This document shows, piece after piece, positions 41,780 to 53,500 of a DNA stretch of 64,000 nt. Position 1 is the first letter of the stretch. Each line of letters starts with the position of its first letter. The notes under the pieces were generated by a model. That model was not told where the DNA came from. It searched no databases and saw nothing but the letters and a program-made list of their open reading frames with translations. The stretch comes from Oegoconia quadripuncta (Eukaryota; Arthropoda; Insecta; Lepidoptera; Autostichidae), in contig OX438754.1 of NCBI GenBank assembly GCA_949316235.1, positions 2,899,501-2,963,500 of the forward strand. The letters are read 5' to 3'. A program made the position numbers and the translations under genes.

Positions 41780-43970
41780 TCCGCAATATTTGATTGTCGC
41801 TTCATGTCTGACGTGTCTGAGGTTATCGGACCGCGCAATCAGCACCCGTTTTTTTAATTATCTATTTTAATAGAATGTGGTGATATCGTCAATTACGTGC
41901 AGAGTGACATGAGCAGCAGACTCAATTGTCCGTTACATGATAATCCTGTCTGCGAACATGACTTTCATGTTCACCTTAATTACACATATTATCACATAGG
42001 CGCAAGCACTTTGAAATTTTTTTGTAAGTAAACAAAGATAAAAATCAACAATGAAATACAGTTTCAGAAAAACTCGCGGATCCCTTCATAGGGAAACAAT
42101 TAGCCCGGTGGTGTACCTATTGAAGGGTTTCCCTTACACACTTCCTTATCCATCATGAGATGCATCATTGCAATAAGTTCCCAATCGATACGACCATTAA
42201 TGGGTGGGTCAACATCCATTTCCTAGAATTGGGTGTTAAAAAATAGGCAATTTTTGGTTTCAATTGCACTTGAGAAAATGAATAACTACGAATAATGTTT
42301 AATATATTTTTTTTATTATTAATTGGAAATAAAACTGTACATGTTTAATTGGTTCATGAAAGTGGTCACGTTTAGTGATAAGGATGTTGAATTGTGTTTT
42401 CTTTACTACAAATATCTTTAATAAAATGTAGATTGTCTTTTATGGAATTAAATGTATTTTTTTCTTTGTAATCTATTTTAAATATGCTCGCGTAGTGGGT
42501 CTTATTTTATTTAATCAAACTATTACTGCTAGTTGATTGACTTGATCCTAGTAATGAGTATCTTAGTACACCATCCAATTAATTTTAGTTCCAATATTTG
42601 TATTTGCTGTAAATTTTTCACGACGGTCATAATAACGCCGCGTATGCACGAGGTTTGGATTTATATTGTGTATATATTTTAATCCCTACATCCATACGGA
42701 AGACACGTTGGAAGCCCGGAAATAAATTAATTTCATAATGCCTCCCCACCATGTAATTAGTGTATACTCAAAGAGTTTTATTATGAATCAATTACTATAT
42801 AAATGAGGGTGATTGAATGAATTTCGGCTACATAAATTAAGTACATTTTGTAAGTACCAAATAGATATGCTGTACCTATCAAAAGACAAATAGAAAGGCT
42901 CAAGTGCGAGTGTTGGGAATTAAAATGATTTTTTCAATTTAATATCTGTACCCTAAGGATTGCCTGGGAGACAGATGAGAGATAAGGCTGCCTTTTTGTG
43001 TTATTAATGATGTACATAAAAAGTATTTCATAAAGAATATTACTGTACAAAAAGTTATCACTCAAACTCCTTTCATACATTTCGCGTATAGGCCCTTTTG
43101 TAGATATGCCTTCATAACGTGGTTATGCGAGTCAAAACTATAAAGTAATCATTCGGTAATAGATGCGGCGCAATGGCAACCTCATGTTTATAAACTATTA
43201 ATATACCTATAATCTCATACAAAAGGGACAAAATTATTTGTAACAATATAAATTTTATCGTGCAACAAATATAAATTTGTTATTTATTAGTATTTATTAC
43301 TGTAAAATGCTTTAACTATACTTCTCACAAATGTACACACTTGGTCCTGTATTTACATGTTTCAATTCAAAATTTAACTAGATATTTACACGTTTTAGGC
43401 GAGAGCGATGCTATTAACTTGGCAGTGTTTAGAAATAACTATACAACATCGGCGTGGGGAGTTTGGGGGGGATAAGTAAGGGGAGGGGTAAAGAAAGTGT
43501 CCATTATGCCTCTCCCTTACACCTGGCTGGGTATAACAGTGTTCTCTGTTTATTTGCACATAGAACATATGTGTCACCATTTGGGAAATCAGTGAAATAC
43601 AAAAACATTTGCTTATAACAAAGTGGTTTAACTTTGGAAATAAAGAATGTTTTTAATTCACTATAATATGAACATGAACGTTGACAGTGTCTTTGTTCAT
43701 TAGATCCATTATCAACGTTGTTACATTTATGATCACCGAGTTGAAAACTGCAAGTTGATTTTGTAAGTGGGTAATAGTTGCTGTCAAGACTGACCAATCT
43801 CTCTTCTGATTTTGTAATGTACGACTTGAAAACGATCGGTTTGGTTGTCAGGAAACAAACGTATCAATTATATGAATTCCGAATGGTACGTTTTGAATTG
43901 TGACAGCAACTGATACCGATTGCTTTCTAGTTGTATCATAGAATGTGCTAACGAAAGGAATTATGCTGCG
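41780..43970. other. Gene-free, repeat-poor interval
   Basis: AT-rich, with short frames only (61 and 97 codons on the minus strand near 43,395-43,797, no domain). A G-rich run GGGGAGTTTGGGGGGGAT at 43,455-43,475 stands out but is isolated. Confidence 0.4.
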
Positions 43971-43974
43971 CTAG

Positions 43975-44028
43975 AATATAAATTTTATATTTCCTCAATT
44001 GCTATTGAGGAAATATAAAATTTATATT
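43975..44028. repeat. Perfect 25-bp hairpin, 4-nt loop
   Basis: AATATAAATTTTATATTTCC + TCAAT, loop TGCT, then the exact reverse complement. It lies about 550 bp beyond the zinc-finger stop codon. Confidence 0.85.
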
Positions 44029-44267
44029 TTATAAGCAGTCGCTGTTTAGTTTGCGTCATTAACAACAGATGGCGTCATTAAACTTTATCATTATGACATA
44101 CCACAGTATGACAAACGAGCTATCACCTTCTGGTGGTAAAGTGACTGCCTAATTAAAAACTGCAAGCAACTAATAAACAATTTTTTGTCAAAATATGTAT
44201 TGACTGTTTCAAATCAAAATTTAGTTCATTTAGATAGGGACAAAACATATTTTAACGTATTAGATGT

Positions 44268-44293
44268 TTTATTAGATGTTTGTAGCTTTTATT
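44268..44293 (-). terminator. Candidate poly(A) signals of the zinc-finger gene
   Basis: Two AATAAA hexamers on the minus strand (44,293-44,288 and 44,273-44,268) lie about 280-300 bp after the stop codon at 44,572. That distance is reasonable for a 3' UTR. No transcript evidence is available. Confidence 0.5.
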
Positions 44294-44571
44294 AAGCAAA
44301 TACTACTAGACCAAGTTTAGAAAATAACAACATATTTTTTTACATTTGGTCGATTATAGTTTTTCATGCCCGTATATTATCAATTTTATGACTGCTTCAG
44401 TGTGGTACTATTATGTGAGCAACTAGAACTCAATTTAGCAACCAGTCGCTCGACAAAATCAGCCTACAGTTCAAGTTGGAACACAAAGCCAGTTCTATGG
44501 CACAATTCGAACACTGTTCACAGACCAGTTTATATATCCCCATTGCCAGCACCGCCCCCCGCCTCTTCGTC

Positions 44572-47500
44572 CTACGCTTCCGTAGCTATAGGTTCCCTCG
44601 CGTGGTGAATCTTCACATGCTTATTATGGTTCGACTTATTGCTCGACGTCTTCCCGCATATCGAACACGAGAACGGCCTCGCACCACTATGCACCTTCAT
44701 ATGTTCGGACAAGTAGTAACTTCTATGAAAGGACTTACCGCACTCTGGCACTTTGCATATATACTTTTTCGCCATCTCATGCTCGCGGACGTGCCTTTGA
44801 CAATTGTATTTCCTTATGAACTGGCAGCCGCAGTAGTTGCAGGTGTAGGGGCGAACGGATTTGTGCGCGTTCATATGGGATATGTATTCGGTTTGGCGGA
44901 CGAAGGCGCCCTTGCATAGGGAGCACTTGAAGGGCTTCGCTGAACGATTCATGTGGGTCCACCGGTGGAGTTTGAGGTTCCATTTGGTGGTGAACGTTTT
45001 GTTGCAGATGATGCAGAGGTACGGCCGCTTGCCGCTGTGAGTTAAGAGGTGGGCGCGGAGATTTGAACGGAGGTATACCTGTAATAGAAAAACATTTTTA
45101 ATGTGACAGTGTTTCTGATGTCGATTTTCCTAATAAGGAAAATAATGTGGCATACTAAATAAATGAAGTAGCCAATTAATAGAAAATTTTAGAAATAATT
45201 GGGCAAACCCCGTAGGGTTAGACGCTCTAGTAAATAAAGAGGGCAGGGTACTTTATTGACCTGCCCCTTCCCTCCTCTCCATTACAGACCCTTCCCTCCG
45301 CTGCACTACACACCTTGCTTGCATAAAGGGCAGCACCCCCACACCCTACGCACCCACCTGCTTGCACACGGAGCAGCCCCCTTCCCCGTCCCCTTCCTAC
45401 CCATCCACCTGTATGGGCAGGACTTGGCCCTCTCCCTTCACACCCACCTACTTCTCCCCACTACACACCAATCTGCTCCCCCCACCTCACAACCACCTCC
45501 TCGCACACGGGGGACAGCCCCCCACACCCACCTGCTTGCACACGGGGCAACACACCCCACAACACCCACCCGCTAGCACACAGGGCAGACCCCTCCCCCC
45601 ACAGACCCCCCGGTAGCACGCGGGACAGCCCCCCCACACCCACCTGCTTGCACACGGGGCAGGGCACGTTCTCAACGCGGCCGCGATGTCCGTCCGCCAC
45701 ATAGTACTCGTTGTGCGAGCGGCGCACGTGGCGCGTGAGCGAAGCCGCGTGCACGAACTTGTCGCTGCAGTAGAGGCAGGCCTTGGGGCGGTCGTCGTGC
45801 GTCTCCTTGTGCCAGTGCAGCTTGGCGCGCGAGTGGAACACGGCACCGCAGTGGCACACGTAGTCGCGGACTTTGCTCTTCTTGTGGAAGTGGTGGCGGT
45901 CTCTGTGGATATCAGACAATAAGTCAACGGCGAGTGAGGGGATTCGAGCCCCGTGAGGTTGGAGATACGGAGATGAGAAAAAAAAAGATGGTCAACGGAG
46001 TGGGATTCGAGCTCGGTGGTTTCTTACCGTGATGTTGTAGGTGTAGGTCTATCAGGAGCAATAAATTGAAATGTATCCACGGGTGCGACGTTTTCAAATA
46101 ATCTAAATATATAAAGGAAGAAACTGAATGACTGACTGACTGACTGACTGACATATCAACGCACAGGCCAAACCGCTGGGTCTAGAGTTTCCAAATTTGG
46201 CACGTAGGTTCCTTACGAGGTCTAGGGGAGCACTAAGAAAGGATTTTTCAAAATTCACCCTTTAAGGGGGTGAAACAGGGGTGGGAAGTTTGTATGAAGA
46301 AACAGTAAGACTTGGGCATTTCGACTATTTTCGACTCGAAACTTCGCAAGAGTACTCCTAGGAACAAATAAGCTAATACGTGTTTTGAGATTTTTCGAAA
46401 AACAACCCCCTGGGTTGTGAAATGGAGGTTAAAACCATAAAATCGATATTGGTGTCGTTATTTAGGATTTATGGGATGTTGATTATGAAAATGACATTTA
46501 TTTTAAGCAAACCCTCTAGGGGTGAGATAGGGGTGGGGGATGATACCAAAAAAGTCTATATTGGTGTCGTTATTTAGGTTTTTTGGGACGTTGATTGCGA
46601 AAATGACATTTATTTTGAAGCCAACCCCTTACGGGTTGCGATAGTGGTAGGGGTTGAAATCACAAATTCAAATTGGTGTCGAAGTCGAAGAGTCAAAGTC
46701 GAAGAGTCAATGTCGAAGATTCAAATTCGAAAATCAAAGTCGAAGGCTCAAATTCGAAGGCTCAAAGACGAAGGCTCAAATTCGAAGGCTGAAAGTCGAA
46801 GGGTCAAAGTCGAAGGCTAAAAGTCGAAGAATCAAAGTCGAAGGCTAAAAGTCGAAGACTCAAAGTCGAAGGCTAAAAGTCGAAGACTCAAAGTCGAAAG
46901 CTCAAAGTCGAAGGCTCAAAGTCGAAGGCTCAAATTCGAAGGCTCAAAGACGAAGGCTCAAAGTCGAAGGCTCAAAGTCGAAGACTCAAAGTCGAAGACT
47001 CAAAGTCGAAAAGTAAAATTCATAGTCAAAGTCATAGTCAAAGTCATAGTCAAAGTCATAGTCATAGGCAAAGTCATAGTCAAAGTCATAGTCAAAGTCA
47101 TAGTCATAGTCAAAGTCATAGTCAAAGTCATAGTCAAAGTCATAGTCAATGGCAAAGTCATAGTCAAAGTCATAGTCAAAGTCAAAGTCGTAGTCAATGT
47201 CATAGTCGAAGTCATAGTCAAAGTCATAGTCAAAGTTTTAGTCAAAGTCATAGTCATAGTCAAAGGGGTGAATAGAGTTTCCAAATTTGGCACGTAGGTT
47301 CCTTACGAGGTCTAGGGGAGCGCTAAGAAAGGATTTTTCAAAATTCACCCTTTAAGGGGGTGAAACAGGGGTGGGAAGTTTGTATGAAGAAACAGTATAA
47401 CTTAGACATTTCGACTATTTTCGACTCGAAACTTCGCAAGAGTACTCCTAGGAACAAATAAGCTAATAGGTACGTGTTTTGAGATTTTTCGAAAAACAAC

Positions 47501-50500
47501 CCCCTGGGTTGTGAAATGGGGGTTAGAACCATAAAATCGATATCGGTGTCGTTATTTAGGATTTATGGGATGTTTATTATGAAAAGACATTTATTTTAAT
47601 TTAACCCTTTAGGGTTGAGATAGGGGTGGGGGTTGCTACCAAAAAAGTCTATATTGGACAACCTCCTGGGGTGTGAAATGGGGGCTAAAACCATATAATC
47701 GATAATGGTGTCGTTAATTAGATTTTATGGGATATTGATTATGAATATGACATTTATTTTAAGTTAACCCTCTAGGGTTGAGATAGGGGTGGGGGTTGAT
47801 ACCAAAAAAGTGAATATTGGTGTGATTATTTAGGTGTTTTGGGACGTTGATTACGAAAATGCCATTTGTTTTAAAGCTAACCCCTTGGTGTTAGAGAATG
47901 AGATAAGACTGTGTTGAGATTTTTCGAAAAACAGCCCCCTGGGGTGTGAAATGGGGGTTGAAACCATAAAATCGATATTGGTGTCGTTATTTAGGTTTTT
48001 TGGGATGTTGATTATGAAAATGACATTTATTTTAAGCCAACCCTCTAGGGGTGTGATAGGGGTGGGGGATGACACCAAAAAAGTCTATATTGGTGTCGTT
48101 ATTTAGGTTTTTTGGGACGTTGATTGCGAAAATGACATTTATTTTGAAGCTAACCCCTTACGGGTTGCGATAGTGGTAGGGGTTGAAATCACAAATTCAA
48201 ATTGGTGTCGAAGTCGAAGAGTCAGAGTCGAAGAGTCAATGTCGAAGATTCAAATTCGAAATTCAAAGTCGAAGGCTCAAAGTCGAAGGCTCAAATTCGA
48301 AGGCTCAATGTCGAAGGCTCAAAGTCGAAGGCTCAAAGTCGAAGACTCAAAGTCGAAGGCTCAAAGTCAAAGGCTCAAAGAGGAAGGCTCAAAGACGAAG
48401 GCTGAAAGTCGAAAGCTAAAAGTCGAAGGCTCAAAGTCGAAGGCTCAAAATCATAGTCAAAGTCATAGTCAAAGTTTTAGTCAAAGTCATAGTCATAGTC
48501 AAAGGGGTGAATAGAGTTTCCAAATTTGGCACGTAGGTTCCTTACGAAGTCTAGGGGAGCACTAAGAAAGGATTTTTCAAAATTCACCCTTTAAGGGGGT
48601 GAAACAGGGGTGGGGAAGTTTGTATGAAGAAACAGTATAACTTGGACATTTCGACTATTTTCGACTAAGAGTAGGTACTCCTAGGAACAAATAAGCTAAT
48701 ACGTGTTTTGAAATTTTTCGAAAAACAACCCCCTGGGTTGTGAAATGGGGGTTAAAACCATAAAATCGATATCGATAAACTCTACATGGTAATTTTTCTG
48801 CTGAATGTATTCCCGTGGGAAAGTAATAAAGTGTTGATTCATGTAGTCTACGCGGACGAAGTCGTGGGCAGCTGCTAGTATACATATAAGTATGCACTGA
48901 TGTCACTATTAACAAACTTTTTAACTTGACCAATATAAATATTACTCTGTATGAAAGAATATGCAAAATCAAGTTTATCACATAATAATTCTGCATCATC
49001 ATACCCCATAGATTTCCAGAGCAACCGATTATTATTATGTTGTGTTTCTATTAGTGATAGTAGATAGTATTGTTGCGATAGCACGGGGGATTGTATCAAA
49101 GTCTAGTTTCTATTTTCAAAACGCTTGTATTCTATGGTTGGGTATCTGAAGTATCAGTCCTGTACAGTACGTGACTGAGTCAAGGAGTCAAGGACGCGTC
49201 CTTTTCTTTTTTTTTTCTGGCCTGGCACCTAGCACTTTTTACCTGTGCTGCACCATGTTGGAGTACCGACGGAATGTGTCGTCGCAGAGAGTACACTTGA
49301 CCGGCGTGCGGCCCGTGTGGATGTTGTGGTGCTCCATCAGCTTCTGTCGCGTCAGGAACCGCTTCTCGCACATCTCGCACCTGTCAACGACACAATTATA
49401 TTATTAAAGCTGACGTCACACTAGGAGATAGTAATCTGATGCGACTTCTCTAAACTAAAACTAGTTTTAAAGTAGTACTGTCGCTTTCTCCCTAGAATAA
49501 CAAGGCGAGACAGCACCACTCTAAAACTTGTTCTAGTTTAGGGAATACACATCAGAATCGACACCACTATCTCATAGAACTCTCAAGAATTGGCCATTTT
49601 AATACAATACAAATACTCTTTATTGCGCAAAATAATTTACAATAATTTTTGATGATAACAATAGAACACAATTAGGCGCAAATAGAACAATTAATAGTGT
49701 CGCGAATAATTCTTTCGTTTCTTAATACGTACATAACGTCACGACCTTTATCCCGACCTTGCCTGACCTTTATCCCCTTTACGGGATGGTCAGAGATATA
49801 GCAAACATTAAAAGTTTAATGTTTGAAACAATATGATACTGTGAGTCAAATTGTTCTGTTATTGTGTATCTCTATATGTTTCATATTGTATTGCATTAAT
49901 TGTAAAGTCATGGAAATTTCACATGCCAGTTTCTGGTGAAAAATGTGTGACGATTCTGGTCTCTGCTCTGGTGTCTCAAGACACTACGGTTGCTCGATCA
50001 GTGACGCCGGCATGGTGTCCTAGAGATATATAGGCCCTGCCTGCGTAGCATGGCTTCGTTTGTTGCGCGCAGTGTGGGAGTGAGAGTGGGATTATTTTAT
50101 ATTTCCTCCAAGCGAATGAGCCGGATAAAAATTCATGTCACGCTACGGGGGCTGAGGTGAACAAAAGATTCTTTCCCCCTCAACACAGAATCTGCAAGGT
50201 ACGGTGATGATGGAAGCGGTCAGATGCGCAGGATATTTACGTTCGCGCAGACGCAGGTGCACACACTCGTCTTCCCTCTCCTCGGTTCAATGGAACGGAA
50301 AACCGCTACGACTGAGAGGTCAGATTATGTGTCCGGCCGATGGTAACTTATGCCCTCTACCATCGCCCTAACCCATTCACCTTGCCTTGCTGAAACGCCG
50401 AGTTAGCCAAGCCCTTTTGCATATCTGCGTTGGGTTGCCTTCCTCGCCAAATCATAGTTTGTCCGCCATGTGGGTCGCGTACCCGTGTATCATACAATAC

Positions 50501-53500
50501 CGGACTGGTTATTAGGATGTATAATACCCCTGACCACAAGGTACGGTACCGTTCCAGCTAACCCTATTCAAGCATACTTATAGTTCTTGAGCCCCAGGTG
50601 CATCTTGATGTGCAGGGAGAGGTTGGCGCGTCGAAAGAAGCACTTGCCACAAGTGAGACACTCCAGGGGATGAATCTTCAGGTGAGCGTGGAACGCCGCG
50701 TCTGTCCGTAAGTCCAGCTGTGGAGATGAAGAAAGCAAAGTGGTTAAGTGATTAACTGCCAACTACAGACATGTCGGGTTGTTTTTTTTGTTGTAAAAAA
50801 TGCTCCAAGGAACTACAAGCTCAATTTTAGAGAACTCGATGGCAAAATATCCAATTCTTGAGGGCCAGAACGCGGCCACGCCCCTACAAGCCACCGACTT
50901 GATTAACGACGAAAATATCCGGGGCCGACTATTTAACATTCCAAAGCATTTTTGTAATATTAATAATGACGTTTTCAAATAATGACGTTTTCAAGTGATA
51001 ATTTTATCCTATGAAATAAAATATTTTGAATTTGAATTTGAATTAAATACCTATACTATACTTGGAGAAAGTTACAGAATGGTGCAATAATATTGTTGTT
51101 AGTTAGTCGAGGATGGAAGGATTAATCATCATATCGCGTTTATGTTGCAGTAAACCATTGCGCTACGGTTAAATACCGAAATGAGGCAAAGTTATCAACA
51201 TATTACAACAGTTAGAAAACATTTTTATTTTATTATTGATGGGCACTCTATCCTTCTACAAAAAATCAGGAACTATACAGGAAGTTACACCACAAAAATT
51301 GCGTATTTTAGTGGACTATAGCGGGATTCGAATACGGGACCTCTAGACACAGCAGTCAGAGTCTCTAACCCAGTGGGTGCCCTCCATACAGGCAGAAAGG
51401 CAGTGCCCACACTAGAAAATTGCAAGCTCCTCTCGAAATGCATTGTCAAGACAGCTGATTCAAACTGATGTGAACAGCAATATTTAAAACAGTTGCGAGG
51501 AATGCTACAAGAGTAACTTATCACTTTGTAGTTGTATTTTTCTCATTTAATAGCAAATTTTATCATTCTGCCTACTCTGTGACAAAACGCTGTACACGCC
51601 GCTGCTAACCACTACACTGTGTTTAATGTTTTGTCGTCACTATACCTTGCAAGTGGGACAGACATAGTCCCTCCTTCTCCGCTTCGTCTCCTGCTTGATG
51701 AATCCCTCGATCTTCGGCTTGGCATCAGTCATAGCGTCATAAACTTGGAGCATGGTTTTCGCTATCGACTCTTTCGACTCCTTCGTCTCTACTGGCATGA
51801 TGTTACCTGAAGGTAATGAAATATGATTCATGTAGTACTTATCATAAACAATATGCGTGTGTGCAACTTAATTACGATTTAAAGAAATAATTCTTAAAGA
51901 GATTCGGCTGAGTAGCTGAGATGCATTTCGGAAACTACGCGATATCACCAATTCCACGAAGCTGAAAGACCAAAGTCTTCAATAAGAATGGAGATTCTCA
52001 TTCGTTCGTGATATTAATCTCATTTATTATATCTATCACTTTCAAACTTATGACCAAGTGCAAAAGTGACAAATCTATCGACCTTGGATCTCGACTGCGG
52101 GGAATCAGGGGCCAGTACGTCTTACAAAACGTGGATACTGGCCAATCTAATGAAACTAATATTATAAACACAAAAATTAGAGCGAACCTGTTCACAGTAA
52201 AATGCGATAAACAGCGAGAATCAAGATCAGCTTTTAATTCAATGTTAAAATGAAGCGGTACATACCCGCAATGACATTTTCGTCGATCTTCTCCTCCTTC
52301 TTGATGGTCCTGCTGCTGACGAGCCTGCTGTAGGTGGTCTTGGCTCCGGAGCACGTGGGCGGCGCGTGCGCCAGCGTCCGGTGAGCGCGGACCTCCTTCA
52401 GCGATGGAAACTTAAGGCCGCACTGGGTGCACGTGTGGGTGCGGGCCTTGGGATAGTGGACCTCTTCCTCGCTACAACAATGATACATCATCAGCCTTAC
52501 ACGTCCCCACGGTTGGGGCACAGCCCCTTCACGCTGGGTGGTACGGACCATAACACACCTCGCGGGCACAGTGCGTATCGTATGCCGATCTAGTAGGCCA
52601 CCAATTTGACTAACAACTGCCTTCAATAGCAAACAACTGGGACCGACTATTTAACATGCCCTCCGAAGCATGGATACGCTCGTAATGAAATCACCGAACA
52701 CCCATCCAAGGAGACCTCTTCAGATTAACTCCACTAATTGAAAACGAAAACAACTGCGTCACGGTTTTCGTCGTATATTAAACTGCAATCGGCTTTTTGT
52801 GGGGAATTCGGCGAGGGTTGTTGCATTTTGCTTTGTATTTCATGCAATTTGTACATTTCAAGTTTTGATGTTTAATAAAGGCAGAATATTCTGCAACAGA
52901 AGTCAAAGGTTCTGTGAAAGTGAAGAAGTCTAAGTATATGTGTATGACTGAGCTTTCGTGTTCCCACAAGTAGCCGATCTCCTAATACATTTTAAGGCGA
53001 TATTACACGGTTCACTTCTGCCTTTCAATTTGGTTAAAAGAAAGAGAAAGAGATTGAAAGGCAGAAGTGAACTGCAATATCGCCTTTAAACAGTGTCACT
53101 TTAAGGCGATACCACACAGTTCACTTCTGCCTTTCAAGTTGGATGAAGCAACCTTTAATTAGATAAACGTAAAAGTGAATCATTAAATATCAATGTTCAA
53201 TCGTGTTCAACGCCATTGAATGGCAGTTGAACGTGTAAACACAAGAATTGAATGATTTCACTTCTTGTTCAATCTTGATCGCCGTAGTGTAGAGAAAAGA
53301 CGTCACAAGTGTACAACAATAACGAAAAAATGGTTTTTAAGTGGAAAAGAGTCGATGGTGGCAGAATCCTAAAAAGGAGAGCCATTACTCAAAAGAATTG
53401 AATTGAAGTGGAAATTTATTCTTAGAACATTTTAAGAAGCCTGTGGAATTACACGAAAGTAATTGAATAGTTCACTTTATATTCACTTCAAATATACATG

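Larger units (their letters stand above)
46102..48878 (+). mobile_element. Helitron-like element carrying satellites, in intron 6 of the zinc-finger gene
   Basis: The 5' end is A|TCTAAATATATAAAGGAAG followed by a TGAC tetranucleotide run. The 3' end is GTGGGCAGCTGCTAG|T. A|TC and CTAG|T fit Helitron insertion between A and T. The body holds three copies of a block beginning GAGTTTCCAAATTTGGCACG (46,187, 47,276, 48,515), about 1.1-1.2 kb apart, plus several copies of AACCCCCTGGGTTGTGAAAT and GGTGTCGTTATTTAGG. No Rep/helicase frame is present, so it is non-autonomous. Confidence 0.65.

Noticed and set aside
45256..45616. Proline/threonine-rich plus-strand frames at 45.3-45.6 kb
   Set aside because: They run opposite to the zinc-finger gene through the C-rich minisatellite and share no known domain.
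46677..47272. Regularly spaced short repeats resembling a CRISPR array
   Set aside because: There are no unique spacers; the units are directly adjacent and degenerate, in a eukaryotic intron.
46654..48514. K/S/R-rich and TMTL-rich reading frames over the satellite arrays
   Set aside because: They arise from 14-bp and 12-bp tandem repeats that stay open in several frames. There is no conserved protein and no start context.
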